From Candidatus Manganitrophus noduliformans (GTDB lineage: Bacteria; Nitrospirota; Nitrospiria; SBBL01; Manganitrophaceae): a DNA stretch of 64,000 nucleotides. Position 1 is the stretch's first letter; every line of letters begins with the position of its first letter. The stretch covers positions 1,612,001-1,676,000 of the forward strand of contig NZ_VTOW01000001.1 in assembly GCF_012184425.1 (NCBI RefSeq), read 5' to 3'. The notes beneath the pieces are model-generated. The model worked only from the letters and a program-made list of their open reading frames with translations. It was not told the origin of the DNA and ran no database searches. Positions 26,483-34,434 of the stretch are shown here, piece after piece. The translations under genes were made by a program, and so were the position numbers.

Positions 26483-27715
26483 ATGCTTCAGGGAAAAGAG
26501 ATCATCTGTTTTGCGAACGATTGGGACGGCGATCCATTGAGCAAGAAACATATTATGAAACGGCTGGCGCAGCAGAATCGCATCCTCTGGGTCAACTCGA
26601 TCGGAAATCGGAGCCCGAAGATCAATAAAAAAGATCTCGGCCGGATTTTCAGGAAGGCGAACCAATTTTTCCAGGGGGTCCGCGAGGTAGAGAAGAATAT
26701 CTACGTCTTCTCGCCGGTGATGATTCCCTTCTACCATTCGATGGCGTTCCGAAAGGCGAACCAGCTCCTCTTGGCCGCGATGATCCGGCGGCAGTTGAAG
26801 CGCCTCGGTTTCTCCAAGCCGATCACCTGGACCTTCGCCCCTTCCTCCGCCGATGTGGTGGGACGGCTCGGCGAATCCCAGGTGATCTATCATTGCGTCG
26901 ACGAGTTCTCCGCTTTTTCGGATGCGCCTCAAACGGCGATTCAAAAGATGGAGGAGACCCTTCTGAAGAAGTCCGATGTGGTGATCGTTTCGGCGAGCAC
27001 CCTCCAGGAGAGCAAACGGCGGTGGAATCCGAACACCCACCTCGTTCGCCATGGCGTCGAGTACGATCACTTCAGAAAGGCGCTCGATCCTGCAACGGCC
27101 ATTCCTCCGGAACTCGCGGCCCTGCCGCGGCCGATCATCGGGTTTCACGGGCTTGTGGCCGACTGGATCGACCTCCCCCTGATCCGGAAGATGGCGATCC
27201 AATATCCCAAGTGGTCAATTGTTCTCTTGGGATCGGCCACGACCGACCTCTCGCAGATCGCCGGATTCAAAAATGTCCATCTCCTGGGAAAGCGTCCCTA
27301 TGAGAGTTTGCCCTCTTACTGCAAGGGATTCGATGCGGCGATTCTCCCCTTTGTGGTGAATCGTCTGACGCTGTATGCGAATCCTCTCAAGCTCCGGGAA
27401 TATCTGGCGGCCGGCCTGCCGGTGGTCTCGACCGATCTTCCGGAGGTGCGGAGCCTCGGGGGAGACATCCGGATCGGCCGAAGCCACTCCGGTTTCATCG
27501 AGCAGGTCGCCGATCTCGTTCAGAAAGAAGGGACGGGTCCTTCTCTTGCGCGTTCCAAGAGCATGGCGCAGGAGAGTTGGGATCACAAGGTGGAGCTTCT
27601 CTCGATGCTGATCGAGAAGGGGGCTTTATCCCGGGAGGGAGATCATTCCCGCGCGTCAGTAATAAGTCCTATCAGTCATTTAGGTCCGATCGGTCGTATA
27701 AGACCGATGAAGTGA
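26483..27715 (+). CDS. Family 4 glycosyltransferase
   Basis: This GT-B enzyme of about 410 residues begins [20 protein letters not shown] and has [12 protein letters not shown] in the middle. The C-terminal donor site region includes [24 protein letters not shown] and the acidic stretch [20 protein letters not shown]. It belongs to the WsaF/YpjH-like group that acts on polysaccharide intermediates. The last 20 or so residues (from VISPISHLG) are encoded by a 9-bp tandem array, so the natural C-terminus may have been extended by repeat insertion. The ATG has TAGGGGG (26,470-26,476) as its site. Confidence 0.84.
   Translation: MLQGKEIICFANDWDGDPLSKKHIMKRLAQQNRILWVNSIGNRSPKINKKDLGRIFRKANQFFQGVREVEKNIYVFSPVMIPFYHSMAFRKANQLLLAAMIRRQLKRLGFSKPITWTFAPSSADVVGRLGESQVIYHCVDEFSAFSDAPQTAIQKMEETLLKKSDVVIVSASTLQESKRRWNPNTHLVRHGVEYDHFRKALDPATAIPPELAALPRPIIGFHGLVADWIDLPLIRKMAIQYPKWSIVLLGSATTDLSQIAGFKNVHLLGKRPYESLPSYCKGFDAAILPFVVNRLTLYANPLKLREYLAAGLPVVSTDLPEVRSLGGDIRIGRSHSGFIEQVADLVQKEGTGPSLARSKSMAQESWDHKVELLSMLIEKGALSREGDHSRASVISPISHLGPIGRIRPMK
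27661..27714 (+). repeat. 9-bp tandem array (unit near TATARGWCC)
   Basis: Six consecutive 9-bp units run from 27,661: AATAAGTCC, TATCAGTCA, TTTAGGTCC, GATCGGTCG, TATAAGACC and GATGAAGTG. The same unit type recurs at 55,651 and 59,167. Here the array codes for the tail of the preceding glycosyltransferase and ends 15 bp before the next start codon. Confidence 0.7.
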
Positions 27716-27729
27716 GTTTGGGGGAGAAC

Positions 27730-28452
27730 ATGGGTTTACAACAGCTGGCATTGAAAATCAGGAAGAGGGAGGGGACCTTCTACAAGGGGCTCTATCAACT
27801 CGCGATCCGGGTCCGGCATTTGGCTTGTCCGGTGTTTGTCCCTTTGCACCGGTTCCTCTATTATGAACGGCTCTCAAGGAAATCGGCGTGGCATTATCTC
27901 CGGCGGGTCTTCTATTGGGAGCCGCTCTTCAAGAGCATCTGTCGAGAGGTCGGACCGCGGTTCCGGCTGGTCAGCGGCATCCCCTGGGTGGAGGGATATC
28001 TCGATATCCGGATCGGGGCGGATGTGACGCTCAACGGCATCACGACGCTCGCCGGGGCGACCGTGTGGGAAAAGCCGGCCCTGGAGATCGGCGATGATTC
28101 TTACATCGGTTATCAGGTGACGATCACCGTCGGCCCGCGGGTTCGGATCGGGCGGCATGTCTTGATCGCCGACCGTGTCAGCTTGATCGGATATGACGGC
28201 CATCCGCAAGATCCGGTCGAGCGGAGAAACCACCGGCCCGCGCCGAGGGAGGATGGACGGCCGATTGTCATCGAGGACAATGCCTGGATCTGCTCGAACG
28301 CGACGATATTAAAAGGGGTCACCGTCGGCGAGGGGGCGATCGTCGCCGCGCACGCGGTCGTCACGTCCGATGTCCCTTCCTACGCCGTGGTGGCCGGGAA
28401 TCCGGCGCGCGTGGTGAAACAGCTCTCAAGCGCCGTGAGGAGTGAGGCGTGA
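27730..28452 (+). CDS. Hexapeptide-repeat acyltransferase
   Basis: The protein has 240 residues. After a basic, hydrophobic N-terminal third, residues from about 95 onward show left-handed beta-helix repeats ([66 protein letters not shown]). The end [15 protein letters not shown] is typical of the WcaF/NodL group. It would acetylate or otherwise acylate a sugar or lipid-linked intermediate. ATG 27730 has GGGGGAGAAC upstream. A 7-bp tandem array forms its stop codon region. Confidence 0.86.
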   Translation: MGLQQLALKIRKREGTFYKGLYQLAIRVRHLACPVFVPLHRFLYYERLSRKSAWHYLRRVFYWEPLFKSICREVGPRFRLVSGIPWVEGYLDIRIGADVTLNGITTLAGATVWEKPALEIGDDSYIGYQVTITVGPRVRIGRHVLIADRVSLIGYDGHPQDPVERRNHRPAPREDGRPIVIEDNAWICSNATILKGVTVGEGAIVAAHAVVTSDVPSYAVVAGNPARVVKQLSSAVRSEA

Positions 28453-28462
28453 GGCGTAAGGA
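28435..28462 (+). repeat. 7-bp tandem array spanning a stop/start junction
   Basis: Units GTGAGGA, GTGAGGC, GTGAGGC and GTAAGGA follow one another. The array contains both the TGA stop of the acyltransferase (28,450-28,452) and the GTG start of the next gene (28,449). The start, stop and likely ribosome binding sites are therefore all repeat-derived. Confidence 0.7.
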
Positions 28463-29642
28463 GTCAAAGCGCCAAGCGCCGATCATTTACGCCTCCCCCA
28501 CGCCGGACGTCTCACGGTTTTTAAAGGGCAAGACGAACGGGGATTCCCTCGCGCGTCTACGCGCGATGGTTTTCCGGGAGCAACAGACCCGATGGGGGGC
28601 GTTCGGTTTCTCGCCCGAGTGGTCGTTCACCCTCGCGCCGATCGAGGCCGAGGGAGAAAACGCCGCCAAATATCTTGCAACCTTTTTCTCAAAAGATGAA
28701 AAACCGCAGCGGAAGGTGTTTCTGAAGCAGTATCACCATCCGCAGATCGACAGCGCCATGGTGGAGAATGAATTTTGCGGGATTCAGATCACACACCAGG
28801 CGCTTCAGCCGACCGACCGGTTCCGCGCCCCCCAGCCTTACAGCTGCCGGCTCGACGAGAAGATCCTTTTTATGGAGTATTGTCCCTCCGTCAGCCTGAA
28901 AAAAGTGCTTTTCCGGCCGCTTCGTTTTTCGCGCCTGTTGCTTTTGGGCAGGGAGCGTGAGAGACTGCTCGAATATATGATTGAAGCGGGCCGACTCCTG
29001 TCGCACTTTCAGCGCGTTCCGCTCAATCACCACCCGGCGGGCGAGAGGGAAACGGCGGAGGGAATCGTACTGCGTTATGAAAAACAGCTCTTGCGTCATC
29101 TCGGCATCTGCCGGAAAGGGGGTTTCCCGGAGGATCTGATCCGGCGGATCCAATCTGCCGTGTTCCATCGGCTTGAAAGCCAATCCTTTCCACCGATCGT
29201 TTTACAACATTCCGATTTCGCCCCCTGGAATCTGATGGTGGGGGATCGGCATCTTTATTTGACCGATTTTCAAAACTTCACCCCCGGTTTTGCCTCCTTT
29301 GATCTGGCGTTCTTCTACTGTGCCCTCGACCTCCTCTACCGTTATCGAACCGTGGACGGGGCGCTTTTGTCCCGGATGCAGTCGGTTTTAGTCGATGCTT
29401 ATCTCAATGGTCATGAAGAAGCCGGTTTTCTGGAGTTGAAGCAGCCCCTCCCCTTGTTTGAGGCTTTTCGATTGATGCACATGACCTACTTTGCGCAATC
29501 TATCTTTTGTATTCCCGCGGGCTCCTATTATCAATCACTCTATGCCGTTCCCTTCCGCCGCTTCTTGATCGAGTGGTTTCACCAGCACCTTGAGGATGAA
29601 GGGAGCGCCGCAATGTCGGTACGATGCCGGAAAGAATCTTAA
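28449..29642 (+). CDS. APH-fold kinase-like protein
   Basis: This 397-residue protein has the catalytic loop [13 protein letters not shown] (Brenner-type, HxD..xxN) followed by the metal aspartate in [12 protein letters not shown]. An N-lobe lysine region precedes, KVFLKQYHH, with a gatekeeper block ILFMEYCPS. It belongs to the aminoglycoside phosphotransferase/choline kinase group, which phosphorylates small hydroxyl compounds. In a polysaccharide cluster it may phosphorylate a sugar or lipid-linked intermediate. GTG 28449 overlaps the previous stop (GTGA) inside a 7-bp tandem array. The kinase that follows overlaps its end by 19 bp. Confidence 0.75.
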   Translation: MRRKESKRQAPIIYASPTPDVSRFLKGKTNGDSLARLRAMVFREQQTRWGAFGFSPEWSFTLAPIEAEGENAAKYLATFFSKDEKPQRKVFLKQYHHPQIDSAMVENEFCGIQITHQALQPTDRFRAPQPYSCRLDEKILFMEYCPSVSLKKVLFRPLRFSRLLLLGRERERLLEYMIEAGRLLSHFQRVPLNHHPAGERETAEGIVLRYEKQLLRHLGICRKGGFPEDLIRRIQSAVFHRLESQSFPPIVLQHSDFAPWNLMVGDRHLYLTDFQNFTPGFASFDLAFFYCALDLLYRYRTVDGALLSRMQSVLVDAYLNGHEEAGFLELKQPLPLFEAFRLMHMTYFAQSIFCIPAGSYYQSLYAVPFRRFLIEWFHQHLEDEGSAAMSVRCRKES

Positions 29643-31789
29643 TCATCGATGATGAACCGCACCTCGTCATTACGCTCGAGGAGATTCTGCGGCAGGAAGG
29701 GTATGAGGTCGACTCCGCGAGGACCGGCAAAGAGGCACTGGAGAAGCTGCGCCACGCGCCCTATGACGTCGCCATCATCGATCATCATCTCCCGGATGGA
29801 ACCGGACTCTCGCTCCAGAGCGAAATTGAAAAGATCCAGCCCACTCCCGCCACGGTCCTGCTGACCGGCTACGCTTCGATCGAGACCGCCATCGAGGCGC
29901 TTCGACGCGGGGTGAGCGATTATCTTTTCAAACCGGCCCATCCGGAGGAGTTGAAGCGGTCGGTCCGGCAGGCGCTGGAGCGGAAGAAGATCTCGGAGGC
30001 GGTGACGCTTCAAAGAAAAATGGAGCTGCTTTATCAGGTCGGCCGCTCCATTACCGGAGAGACCGAGTCCGACGCCTTCCTGAAAAATCTGGTTGAAAAA
30101 CTTTCGGAGGTGCTGGCCCTTCCCCGCTGTCTGCTCTTTCTTTTGACCGAGGAGCGGGAGGCCTTGGTGCTCAACGCTTCAAATGTTCCGGTGGAGCGGG
30201 AGGTCCGCATTCCGGTCCGCAGAGGGGTGATCTACGACCTTCTTCATGAGGGGAAAGAGGTCGTCATCGACGATGCACAGAAGGATCGACGGCTTCCTTC
30301 TTTATTGAAAAAGTTGCATCTCCGCTCGATGCTGATTGTTCCGATTCTTCTTCGGGGGAACTTGCTCGGTGTCCTTTCGGTCGATTCGGGCGAAGCCCCT
30401 CACCGTTTTACCGAATCGGAGGTCAAGCTCGTCCGCTTTATCGCCGATCAGGCGGCGGTCGGCATTGAGAATATACGATTCTGCCAGCGTGAGCGGGACA
30501 AAGCGAAAGAGTTCGGTCTCCTGGCGGAGATTGCGACGACGGGGACGGAATTGCACGAGGAGAGAGCGATCCTGAATCTGGCGATTGAGAAGGCCGTTTC
30601 GCTGATGCGGGTGGATGCCGGGACCGTTTTTCTGATCGATCCGGAGCGTTGGATCCCGACCCTTTCGGTTTCGCGCGGGCCGTCGTTGGCGCCGACCGGG
30701 AGGCCGAAGCCGCTCTCCCCGCGGGGGCTGGAAGGGATGATCGCGCTTTCTCAAAAACCGTGGGCGATTCCGAATATCGGATCGGAGAAGAAGCTCCCGC
30801 CGTCGGAGCGGGGAAGGCTGAAAGGATGGGCCTCCTATCTCGGCGTCCCGTTGGTCTATAAGGGAACGACGCGGGGAATTCTCTCGATCGCGACCCGGCA
30901 GCCGCGCAGCTTCGTTCCGCGCGAGATCGCGTTGATGAACTCGATCGCGCACCAGGTGGCGCTGACGATCGAGAATGTGCGTCTCTACAAGTTGAACCGG
31001 GCGCATCAAGAGGAGCTGCGGCAGCTCTCGCTGAAGGTCCTCTCGACGCAGGAGGACGAGCGGAGGCGGATCTCGCGGGAGCTGCACGATGCGATGGGGC
31101 AGGGCCTGCTGGCGCTCAAACTTCACCTGGAGATCCTGGCCGACCAGATCCCTCCGGAGATGGCGAGCCAGCGGGAGGAGATCGGGGAGGCCCACGCCAT
31201 TGCAACCCAGACGATTGAGGAGATCAGAAGGCTGGTCGCCGATCTGAGGCCGCTCAAGCTGGACGATCTCGGACTGGTCCCCACGCTGCGGGGGCTGATC
31301 AAAGACTTTTCCAGGAAGTTTAAGATCCGGACCACGTTGAAGCGGGTGAAGCTATATCGGCGGCTTCCCTCCGACATGGAGACGATGATCTACCGGATCG
31401 TTCAGGAGGCGCTGACCAATGTCGCCAAACATGCCCGGGCGACGCAGGTCTCGATCTGGCTGGAGCGGATTGAAGAGCAGGTCCGGGTCCGGGTGATCGA
31501 CAACGGGGTGGGGTTCGATGCGACCACCCTGGCCCGGCGGCGCGCCCGCCGGTTTGGGCTGGTCGGGATTCAGGAGCGGGTCGACTTAATGGGGGGGGTC
31601 TTTCAGATCCTCTCTTGCAGAGGGCGGGGGACGGAGTTGCGGGTCGAGCTTCCCTTTGAACCGGCCGTTCAGAGACCGGAGTGGCTGCCTCCCCCCTCCG
31701 GCCCGGAGCTTCGAAGGGAGCCGATCTCGACCAAGGCGACAAAGCGCCCTCTCTCGATCCGCAGGCCGCGGCGGCTCCCGCCCCATTGA
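29624..31789 (+). CDS. REC-GAF-GAF sensor histidine kinase
   Basis: This 721-residue protein has an N-terminal receiver (phospho-acceptor Asp53, DD at 9-10 and K in LFKPAH), GAF domains at about 135-290 and 300-455, and a HisKA_3 dimerisation domain with His488 in RRRISRELHDAMGQ. A HATPase domain follows, with NVAKHARA and the G-box IDNGVGFD. The C-terminus after residue 690 is basic and low complexity. An output kinase with its own receiver may be a hybrid regulated by another histidine kinase. It has no membrane segment, so it is a cytoplasmic sensor, with the GAF domains as ligand sites. The next gene is its NarL-type partner. Confidence 0.9.
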   Translation: MPERILIIDDEPHLVITLEEILRQEGYEVDSARTGKEALEKLRHAPYDVAIIDHHLPDGTGLSLQSEIEKIQPTPATVLLTGYASIETAIEALRRGVSDYLFKPAHPEELKRSVRQALERKKISEAVTLQRKMELLYQVGRSITGETESDAFLKNLVEKLSEVLALPRCLLFLLTEEREALVLNASNVPVEREVRIPVRRGVIYDLLHEGKEVVIDDAQKDRRLPSLLKKLHLRSMLIVPILLRGNLLGVLSVDSGEAPHRFTESEVKLVRFIADQAAVGIENIRFCQRERDKAKEFGLLAEIATTGTELHEERAILNLAIEKAVSLMRVDAGTVFLIDPERWIPTLSVSRGPSLAPTGRPKPLSPRGLEGMIALSQKPWAIPNIGSEKKLPPSERGRLKGWASYLGVPLVYKGTTRGILSIATRQPRSFVPREIALMNSIAHQVALTIENVRLYKLNRAHQEELRQLSLKVLSTQEDERRRISRELHDAMGQGLLALKLHLEILADQIPPEMASQREEIGEAHAIATQTIEEIRRLVADLRPLKLDDLGLVPTLRGLIKDFSRKFKIRTTLKRVKLYRRLPSDMETMIYRIVQEALTNVAKHARATQVSIWLERIEEQVRVRVIDNGVGFDATTLARRRARRFGLVGIQERVDLMGGVFQILSCRGRGTELRVELPFEPAVQRPEWLPPPSGPELRREPISTKATKRPLSIRRPRRLPPH

Positions 31790-31850
31790 TTTCGGAGCGG
31801 GAATCTGTTTCACTGAAGAATGTTTCCTAACGAAGAATGCGAGACGAAAA

Positions 31851-32504
31851 ATGGCTAAAATAAGGGTTCTGTTGGCCGATGACCACACCTTGCTTCGGCA
31901 GGGGATGCGGCGATTGTTGGAAGCGGAAGACGATTTCGAAATTGTGGGAGAGGCCGGCGAGGGGCTGGAGACGATTCACAAGGCGGAGCAGCTTCGCCCC
32001 GACGTGGTGGTCCTCGACTACGCCATGCCGGGATTGACCGGACCGCAGGCGGCGGTTCGAATCAAGCAGATGGAGCCGAAGACCAAGCTCATCATCCTGA
32101 CGATGCATGACGACGAGGAATATGTCGAAGAGGCGCTCGGCGCGGGGGCCTCGGGCTACATGCTAAAAGATTCGGCTTCCCACGAGTTGATCGCGGCGAT
32201 CCGCTCGGTTTACCGGGGGGATACGTATCTCTCTCCCGGCGTCTCTAAGAAGATCGTGACCGGTTACCTTCAGCGGACGAAACGACCGGAGCCGAAGACC
32301 CCTTATGAGCAATTGACCGTTCGGGAGCGGGAAATCCTCCGGCTGCTGGCCGAGGGGCATTCCGCAAAAGAGGTCTCGCGCCTTCTCAACATTCAGCCCA
32401 AAACGGTCGACGCGCATCGATCCAACCTCATGAAGAAGCTGGGACTCCACTCCCGCACCGATCTGATCAAATATGCCATCCGAAGAAAGATCATCAAGGT
32501 GTAA
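31851..32504 (+). CDS. NarL/LuxR-family response regulator
   Basis: This 217-residue regulator has a receiver domain (Asp56 in VVVLDYAMPG, DD at 10-11, K in YMLKDS) and a LuxR-type HTH from about residue 150 (LTVREREILRLLAEGHSAKEV and VDAHRSNLMKKLGL). It pairs with the HisKA_3 kinase directly upstream, the standard NarX/NarL-type combination. ATG 31851 is the start that begins the receiver. The 61-bp gap upstream has only a weak binding site (GAGACGAAAA). Confidence 0.93.
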   Translation: MAKIRVLLADDHTLLRQGMRRLLEAEDDFEIVGEAGEGLETIHKAEQLRPDVVVLDYAMPGLTGPQAAVRIKQMEPKTKLIILTMHDDEEYVEEALGAGASGYMLKDSASHELIAAIRSVYRGDTYLSPGVSKKIVTGYLQRTKRPEPKTPYEQLTVREREILRLLAEGHSAKEVSRLLNIQPKTVDAHRSNLMKKLGLHSRTDLIKYAIRRKIIKV

Positions 32505-32517
32505 TACGGGTTCGGAA

Positions 32518-32880
32518 TCATTTTCCCGCGTGATCGAAGAATAATCCTAATACGCGGATGCGGGCGGGATGGCGCTCATCGGGGAGGATCTGGAATGGTT
32601 GATCTCCGAAAAAGGGGACGGCCATCGCCTGAACCACCTCGAGGGCCGGTTGCCCCTCTTTTCCGGTAATATGAAGCTGATACTGACCGGACGCATCTTC
32701 CCGATCGACCGCGAGAAAAAAAGCGATATCGACCCCGCAGACGACGGCGCGATGGCAATCGGCCGGCGGCGCGCCGTCCCAACAGGGGGTGCTCTCGGCC
32801 GTTTTTTTCAACGATGCGATTTTCTGGTGATCTTCCGGGGTGAAGTGAAGCGTCCCCTTCCGCGCAGACGAATTCTTCAA
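32518..32880 (-). CDS. Small hypothetical protein
   Basis: This 120-residue protein is read from TTG 32880, with GGAGG 4 bp upstream. The longer reading from 32,967 would include a G-rich repeat as coding sequence and is less likely. It includes TPEDHQKIASLKKTAES, a CWDGAPPADCHRAVVCGVDIAFFLAVD segment with three cysteines, and a beta-like tail. I do not recognise the family, and no signal or membrane segment is seen. It lies downstream of the TPR lipoprotein and converges with the response regulator. Confidence 0.5.
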   Translation of the reverse strand: MKNSSARKGTLHFTPEDHQKIASLKKTAESTPCWDGAPPADCHRAVVCGVDIAFFLAVDREDASGQYQLHITGKEGQPALEVVQAMAVPFFGDQPFQILPDERHPARIRVLGLFFDHAGK

Positions 32881-32895
32881 AGCGCCTCCAAAAAC

Positions 32896-32978
32896 GGGTG
32901 TCGGGGGCCGGGGGCCAGGGACCGGATAAAAACACAGGACAAACGTTTTTTCCCCGACCTCCGACACCCGACACCTTT
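32896..32978. repeat. Intergenic G-rich repeat with 9-bp inverted arms
   Basis: GGGTGTCGG at 32,896-32,904 is matched by CCGACACCC at 32,961-32,969, separated by 56 bases. A GGGGCCGGGGGCC copy (32,904-32,916) overlaps the left arm, and a related CCCGACACC lies at the right end. It fills the 106-bp gap between two genes on the - strand and may act as a transcript end or as a mobile miniature repeat. Confidence 0.45.
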
Positions 32979-32986
32979 CTTTAACA

Positions 32987-33373
32987 TCACATTCCCAAAT
33001 GTTTCTTCAGATTGTCGTTTTCGGCGATCTTCGGGTTGCTCCCCCCGAACTCCTTTGCCTTTTTGAACGACTCCGTCGCTCCGGCGTGATCTCCTTTTCC
33101 ATCCAGCGCGATGGCCAGGTTGAAATGGGCCTCGGCAAAATCGGGTTTCATCCCCAGCGCTTCTTGAAAAAGCGGCGCCGCCACGTCGTAATGCCCCTGA
33201 ACGAGATGATCAACCCCTTCGTTGTTCTTGGCCGCCGCGTCTTTATTGCCAATGTCCGCCGGCGACATGATCGCCGGAATCTGGGCGCTTGAGGCGCCTC
33301 CTCCTCCCCCTGAACTGTAACAACCGGTGAGAGCCAATAGTACGAATAAGATTGAAAGGGATTTCATCTTCAT
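32987..33373 (-). CDS. TPR-repeat lipoprotein
   Basis: This 128-residue protein has an N-terminal lipoprotein signal with lipobox LALTGC, a short Gly/Ser linker, and about two TPR units from NNEGVDHLVQGHYDVAAPLFQEAL onward. It would be anchored in the periplasm as a protein-protein adaptor. ATG 33373 has a textbook AGGAGGTG site, which rules out the longer reading from 33,430. Its own promoter lies upstream at 33,419-33,447. Partner proteins are unknown. Confidence 0.83.
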   Translation of the reverse strand: MKMKSLSILFVLLALTGCYSSGGGGGASSAQIPAIMSPADIGNKDAAAKNNEGVDHLVQGHYDVAAPLFQEALGMKPDFAEAHFNLAIALDGKGDHAGATESFKKAKEFGGSNPKIAENDNLKKHLGM

Positions 33374-33418
33374 TTTACACCTCCTGGGTTGATGGATGGC
33401 GGTAAACGATCTCCGGAT

Positions 33419-33447
33419 ACTATAGGTCAATTTTGTTCCGAATTCAA
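33419..33447 (-). promoter_or_regulatory. Sigma-70-like promoter for the TPR lipoprotein
   Basis: On the - strand, TTGAAT (33,447-33,442) is followed after 17 bp by TATAGT (33,424-33,419). The -10 matches five of six consensus bases. Transcription would start about 40 bp upstream of ATG 33373. Confidence 0.55.
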
Positions 33448-33480
33448 GTGAGGTTCCCGACAGGGCGGCTTCGTGAAATT

Positions 33481-34032
33481 CTAATCCGCCAAGCGGATCG
33501 TGGGGGTTTCGGATCCCAGGATGGGAATCTTTCCCTGATCGATCGGACGGAGGTAGTCGTCGGCTTCTTTGCGGAGCCGAACGACATCAACCCCCATCCA
33601 GTGTCGATCCCGAAAGGGGCTGAGTTGCTCCGATGCGGCGCGCCAGAGTTTTCGGGAGGAGGACGCCTCCCGCATATGAAGTTTAAGGAGCGAGGCGGCG
33701 AGATTGATCAATCCCTGAATAAACCGGGCCGGATCGTCCTGCGGCGGATGGCTCTTCCAGAGCGCTTCCCAGACTTCGTGCGCTTCCCAAAAGTAGAACC
33801 GGTTGAAGAGATCGACGCCGCGCAGGTATGCTTCGTTCGTCCTCCATCGGTCGGGCGTCCAGAAGGGGTGGGCCTGGGTGCGGACGGCGCGGCGGCTATG
33901 TCCTCTCGGGTCGCGGATCGGGTGGGGGAGGAGGCCGGGGACGAATCGATACGCGGGGAGGGTCCGCTCCTTGGCATACCAGGGAAGGGTCTCCATGCGG
34001 GGGGGATCGGGAATGGGAGAGAGCGCCGGCAT
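33481..34032 (-). CDS. DUF309-family protein
   Basis: This 183-residue protein carries the DUF309 core GVDLFNRFYFWEAHEVWEALW, followed by FIQGLINLAASLLKLH. The family is helical and widespread, and its biochemical role is unknown. The N-terminal 65 residues are proline-rich and basic and may not be conserved, so a downstream start is possible. It begins 18 bp after the PilZ-like gene and is probably in the same transcript. Confidence 0.72.
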   Translation of the reverse strand: MPALSPIPDPPRMETLPWYAKERTLPAYRFVPGLLPHPIRDPRGHSRRAVRTQAHPFWTPDRWRTNEAYLRGVDLFNRFYFWEAHEVWEALWKSHPPQDDPARFIQGLINLAASLLKLHMREASSSRKLWRAASEQLSPFRDRHWMGVDVVRLRKEADDYLRPIDQGKIPILGSETPTIRLAD

Positions 34033-34050
34033 GTCTGTCGGGTCGATCCG

Positions 34051-34434
34051 TTAGCTCTGGATCTTCTCTTTCATCCAGTGAGAGAGGTGGACATACCGCT
34101 TCAGCGTCAGGCCGTCCTGGTCCGCAATTTTGGTGATGAGCAGCCCGTGGCGATAGCAGCCGTCCGGGTCCGTTTGGCTGTCGACCCGAACGACCTGTGC
34201 CTCCAGTGGAATCGTCTGCCAATTGGAGAAGGGGAAGAGCGTTTTCGGAAGATAGAGCTTCACCTGAACCGGCGTTCCCATCGAAAGCGCCTCTTCAAGC
34301 AGGAGCATGAAGCCGGCCTCGCCGATGCCCATTGCGCGGGCTCGCTGGAAGTGCTGATTGGACAAGGCATACTCCACAGGCAAGGTGACCCCTTCCAGGC
34401 GGGTCGATTTTCTTTTGTCGGGACTGTTTTCCAT
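34051..34434 (-). CDS. PilZ-like domain protein
   Basis: The protein has 127 residues. It begins with a basic RKSTR stretch resembling the RxxxR c-di-GMP-binding signature, then has a beta-rich domain with MGIGEAGFMLLLEEAL in the place of the usual D/NxSxxG motif, and a C-terminal helix. If it binds c-di-GMP it would link this transcript to biofilm signalling, which fits the exopolysaccharide cluster nearby. The second motif is not canonical, so ligand binding is uncertain. Start and folP stop share one base (TAATG). Confidence 0.6.
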   Translation of the reverse strand: MENSPDKRKSTRLEGVTLPVEYALSNQHFQRARAMGIGEAGFMLLLEEALSMGTPVQVKLYLPKTLFPFSNWQTIPLEAQVVRVDSQTDPDGCYRHGLLITKIADQDGLTLKRYVHLSHWMKEKIQS

